DNA of 64,000 nt from the NCBI RefSeq assembly GCF_900156895.1, contig NZ_FTPD01000003.1, forward strand, positions 62,001 through 126,000, given 5' to 3'. The position numbers and the translations under genes are program-made. The stretch is from Mesorhizobium prunaredense. Lineage in GTDB: Bacteria > Pseudomonadota > Alphaproteobacteria > Rhizobiales > Rhizobiaceae. Under the pieces are notes generated by a model. The model worked only from the letters and a program-made list of their open reading frames with translations. It searched no databases and was not told the origin of the DNA. Shown in pieces: positions 62,937-64,000 of the stretch. Each line of letters begins with the position of its first letter. Position 1 is the first letter of the stretch.

Positions 62937-64000
62937 CTAGTTCACGGCCTTGGCGGGCTCCTGGGCCGCAGTGGCGGAACCGATCACTGCCGGCTCGGCG
63001 CCGGGCGGCGGCGGCAGGTCGGGCCGCCAGCTCGGCAGCGGCACGTCGGCATATTCCTGGCCCGATGCATCGAGCATGGCTTTCGGTATCGGCCCGGTGG
63101 CGCCGCCAAGGCCGACTGCGACCAATGTCGGCGCGTGATCGAGTTTTTTTCGATAGGGAGATTTTGGCGCATTCTTATCGCCGACGGCGACAGCTTCCGA
63201 CTGCTCCTTAGCCGGCTTCTTCCTGCAAATCTCGTCATTCAGGTTGTTGACCGATGTGGTGTCGCCATAGGAAGGCAGCGCCGCCACCGTCAGCCAGCCC
63301 GGTGTCGGCGTGGCAAAGCCGTGGTCGAGCAGCCTGGCGACGGTCTCGGCCCGGGTGACGGCCGACTTCTCGCCAAGCACCACCGCCACCAGCGTGCGTC
63401 CGTCGCGTGTAGCCGAGCCGATCATGTTGAAGCCCGAGGGACAGACGAAACCGGTCTTCATGCCATCGGCGCCGGGATAGCGGCCGATCAGGAGATTGTA
63501 GTTCGGGATCTGCTTCTTGCCGACGGCCAGGCCCTCGATCGAGAACAATGGGGCATATTGCGGAAATTCCGTGCGGATCGCCATCACCAGCAAGCCGAGG
63601 TCGCGCGCCGTCGTATACTGGTCCGGCGAAAACAGCCCGTTCGGGTTGACGAAATGCGTTCCGGTCATGCCGAGCCGGCGCGCCTCGGTGTTCATGCGTT
63701 CGGCGAAAGCGGCCTGCGAACCGCCGATGTTCTCGCCGACGGCCATGGCGACATCGTTGGCCGACTTGACCAGCATCATCTTCAGCGCGTTATCGAGCCG
63801 CATGACCGAGCCCGGCTTGAAGCCCATCTTGCTCGGCGGCTCGCTGGCGGAACGTTTCGTGACCTTGATCGGCGAATCGAGCCCGACCTCGCCCGCGGCG
63901 ATCGCGCGGAACGTCACATAGGCGGTCATCAGCTTGGTCAGCGAGGCAGGATACCAGCGCTTGAAAGCATCCTGGTGCTGGAGGATCTTGCCATTCTCCA
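62937..64000 (-). CDS. D-alanyl-D-alanine carboxypeptidase (DacC/DacF-like), partial
   Basis: The minus strand is open from the stop at 62937 to the window edge, so the N-terminus is outside. Penicillin-binding motifs are all visible: SLTK (WYPASLTKLMTAYV), SAN (LVKSANDVA) and KTG (DGMKTGFVCPSG). The enzyme removes the terminal D-Ala from peptidoglycan stem peptides in the periplasm. The C-terminal extension (about 200 residues after KTG) is Pro-rich and ends PAKAVN. Convergent start with the CobW gene is five bases apart. Confidence 0.93.
   Translation of the reverse strand, partial: ENGKILQHQDAFKRWYPASLTKLMTAYVTFRAIAAGEVGLDSPIKVTKRSASEPPSKMGFKPGSVMRLDNALKMMLVKSANDVAMAVGENIGGSQAAFAERMNTEARRLGMTGTHFVNPNGLFSPDQYTTARDLGLLVMAIRTEFPQYAPLFSIEGLAVGKKQIPNYNLLIGRYPGADGMKTGFVCPSGFNMIGSATRDGRTLVAVVLGEKSAVTRAETVARLLDHGFATPTPGWLTVAALPSYGDTTSVNNLNDEICRKKPAKEQSEAVAVGDKNAPKSPYRKKLDHAPTLVAVGLGGATGPIPKAMLDASGQEYADVPLPSWRPDLPPPPGAEPAVIGSATAAQEPAKAVN

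Noticed and set aside
1..64000. tRNA, rRNA or prophage genes
   Set aside because: No cloverleaf or T-arm pattern was noticed between genes, no rRNA, and no phage or conjugation genes; the only integrase is XerD in its housekeeping context. A tRNAscan run would settle the tRNA point.

Overview
The window reads as chromosome of a high-GC alphaproteobacterium of the order Hyphomicrobiales, most like Mesorhizobium or a close Phyllobacteriaceae relative. The evidence is the dense, GC-rich coding, the adjacent cobS and cobT of aerobic B12 synthesis, the block tlpA / argH-lptM-lysA / TIGR02302, a SAM-II riboswitch before metX, an NrsF-paired ECF sigma factor, a TGA-N9-TCA iron operator, and many short palindromic intergenic repeats of rhizobial type. 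No rRNA, tRNA, CRISPR array, prophage or complete insertion sequence was seen. Genes run off both ends: a class III adenylate cyclase on the left and a D-alanyl-D-alanine carboxypeptidase on the right.

Layout. 1-2.7 kb: cyclase and ECF sigma/anti-sigma pair. 2.8-6.7 kb: iron ABC importer (fbpABC) behind an iron operator. 6.7-10.9 kb: glycerol-3-phosphate importer (ugpBAEC). 11-19 kb: tlpA divergent from argH-lptM-lysA, an ArsR/dehydratase pair and a giant TIGR02302 membrane protein. 19-22.9 kb: LysR/EamA pair, response regulator, hpt. 23-28 kb: ftsE-ftsX-ydcF and plsC, with a flavin-oxidase/LysR pair between ydcF and plsC. 28-34.4 kb: accessory genes, including a broken aldo/keto reductase carrying a small inversion. 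34.4-38.7 kb: hisC-tyrC diverging from riboswitch-controlled metX-metW. 38.8-46.4 kb: envelope, transport and detoxification genes. 46.5-48.5 kb: rpmB and a queuosine-precursor transporter with a preQ1-I-type leader. 48.5-53.7 kb: cobS-cobT-phytase-like operon, J-domain protein, bolA. 53.7-57.8 kb: esterase and aroK-aroB-corC with overlapping ends. 57.6-64 kb: xerD, accA, L,D-transpeptidase, tusA, CobW GTPase and the D,D-carboxypeptidase.

Functional themes. Amino-acid synthesis is well represented (Arg, Lys, Met, Tyr, His/aromatic, shikimate), as are envelope construction (FtsEX, PlsC, AccA, L,D-transpeptidase, DacC-like) and nutrient uptake (iron, G3P, queuosine precursor). Cis-regulation is unusually legible: two riboswitches, one unexplained terminator-containing leader, an iron operator, a candidate ECF promoter and several operator-like palindromes. 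About a dozen short palindromes form one family with conserved core and exchangeable arms. Several contribute start codons, stop codons or coding sequence to neighbouring genes. The only gene-free stretch above 300 bases (36488-36858) holds the metX riboswitch and terminator.
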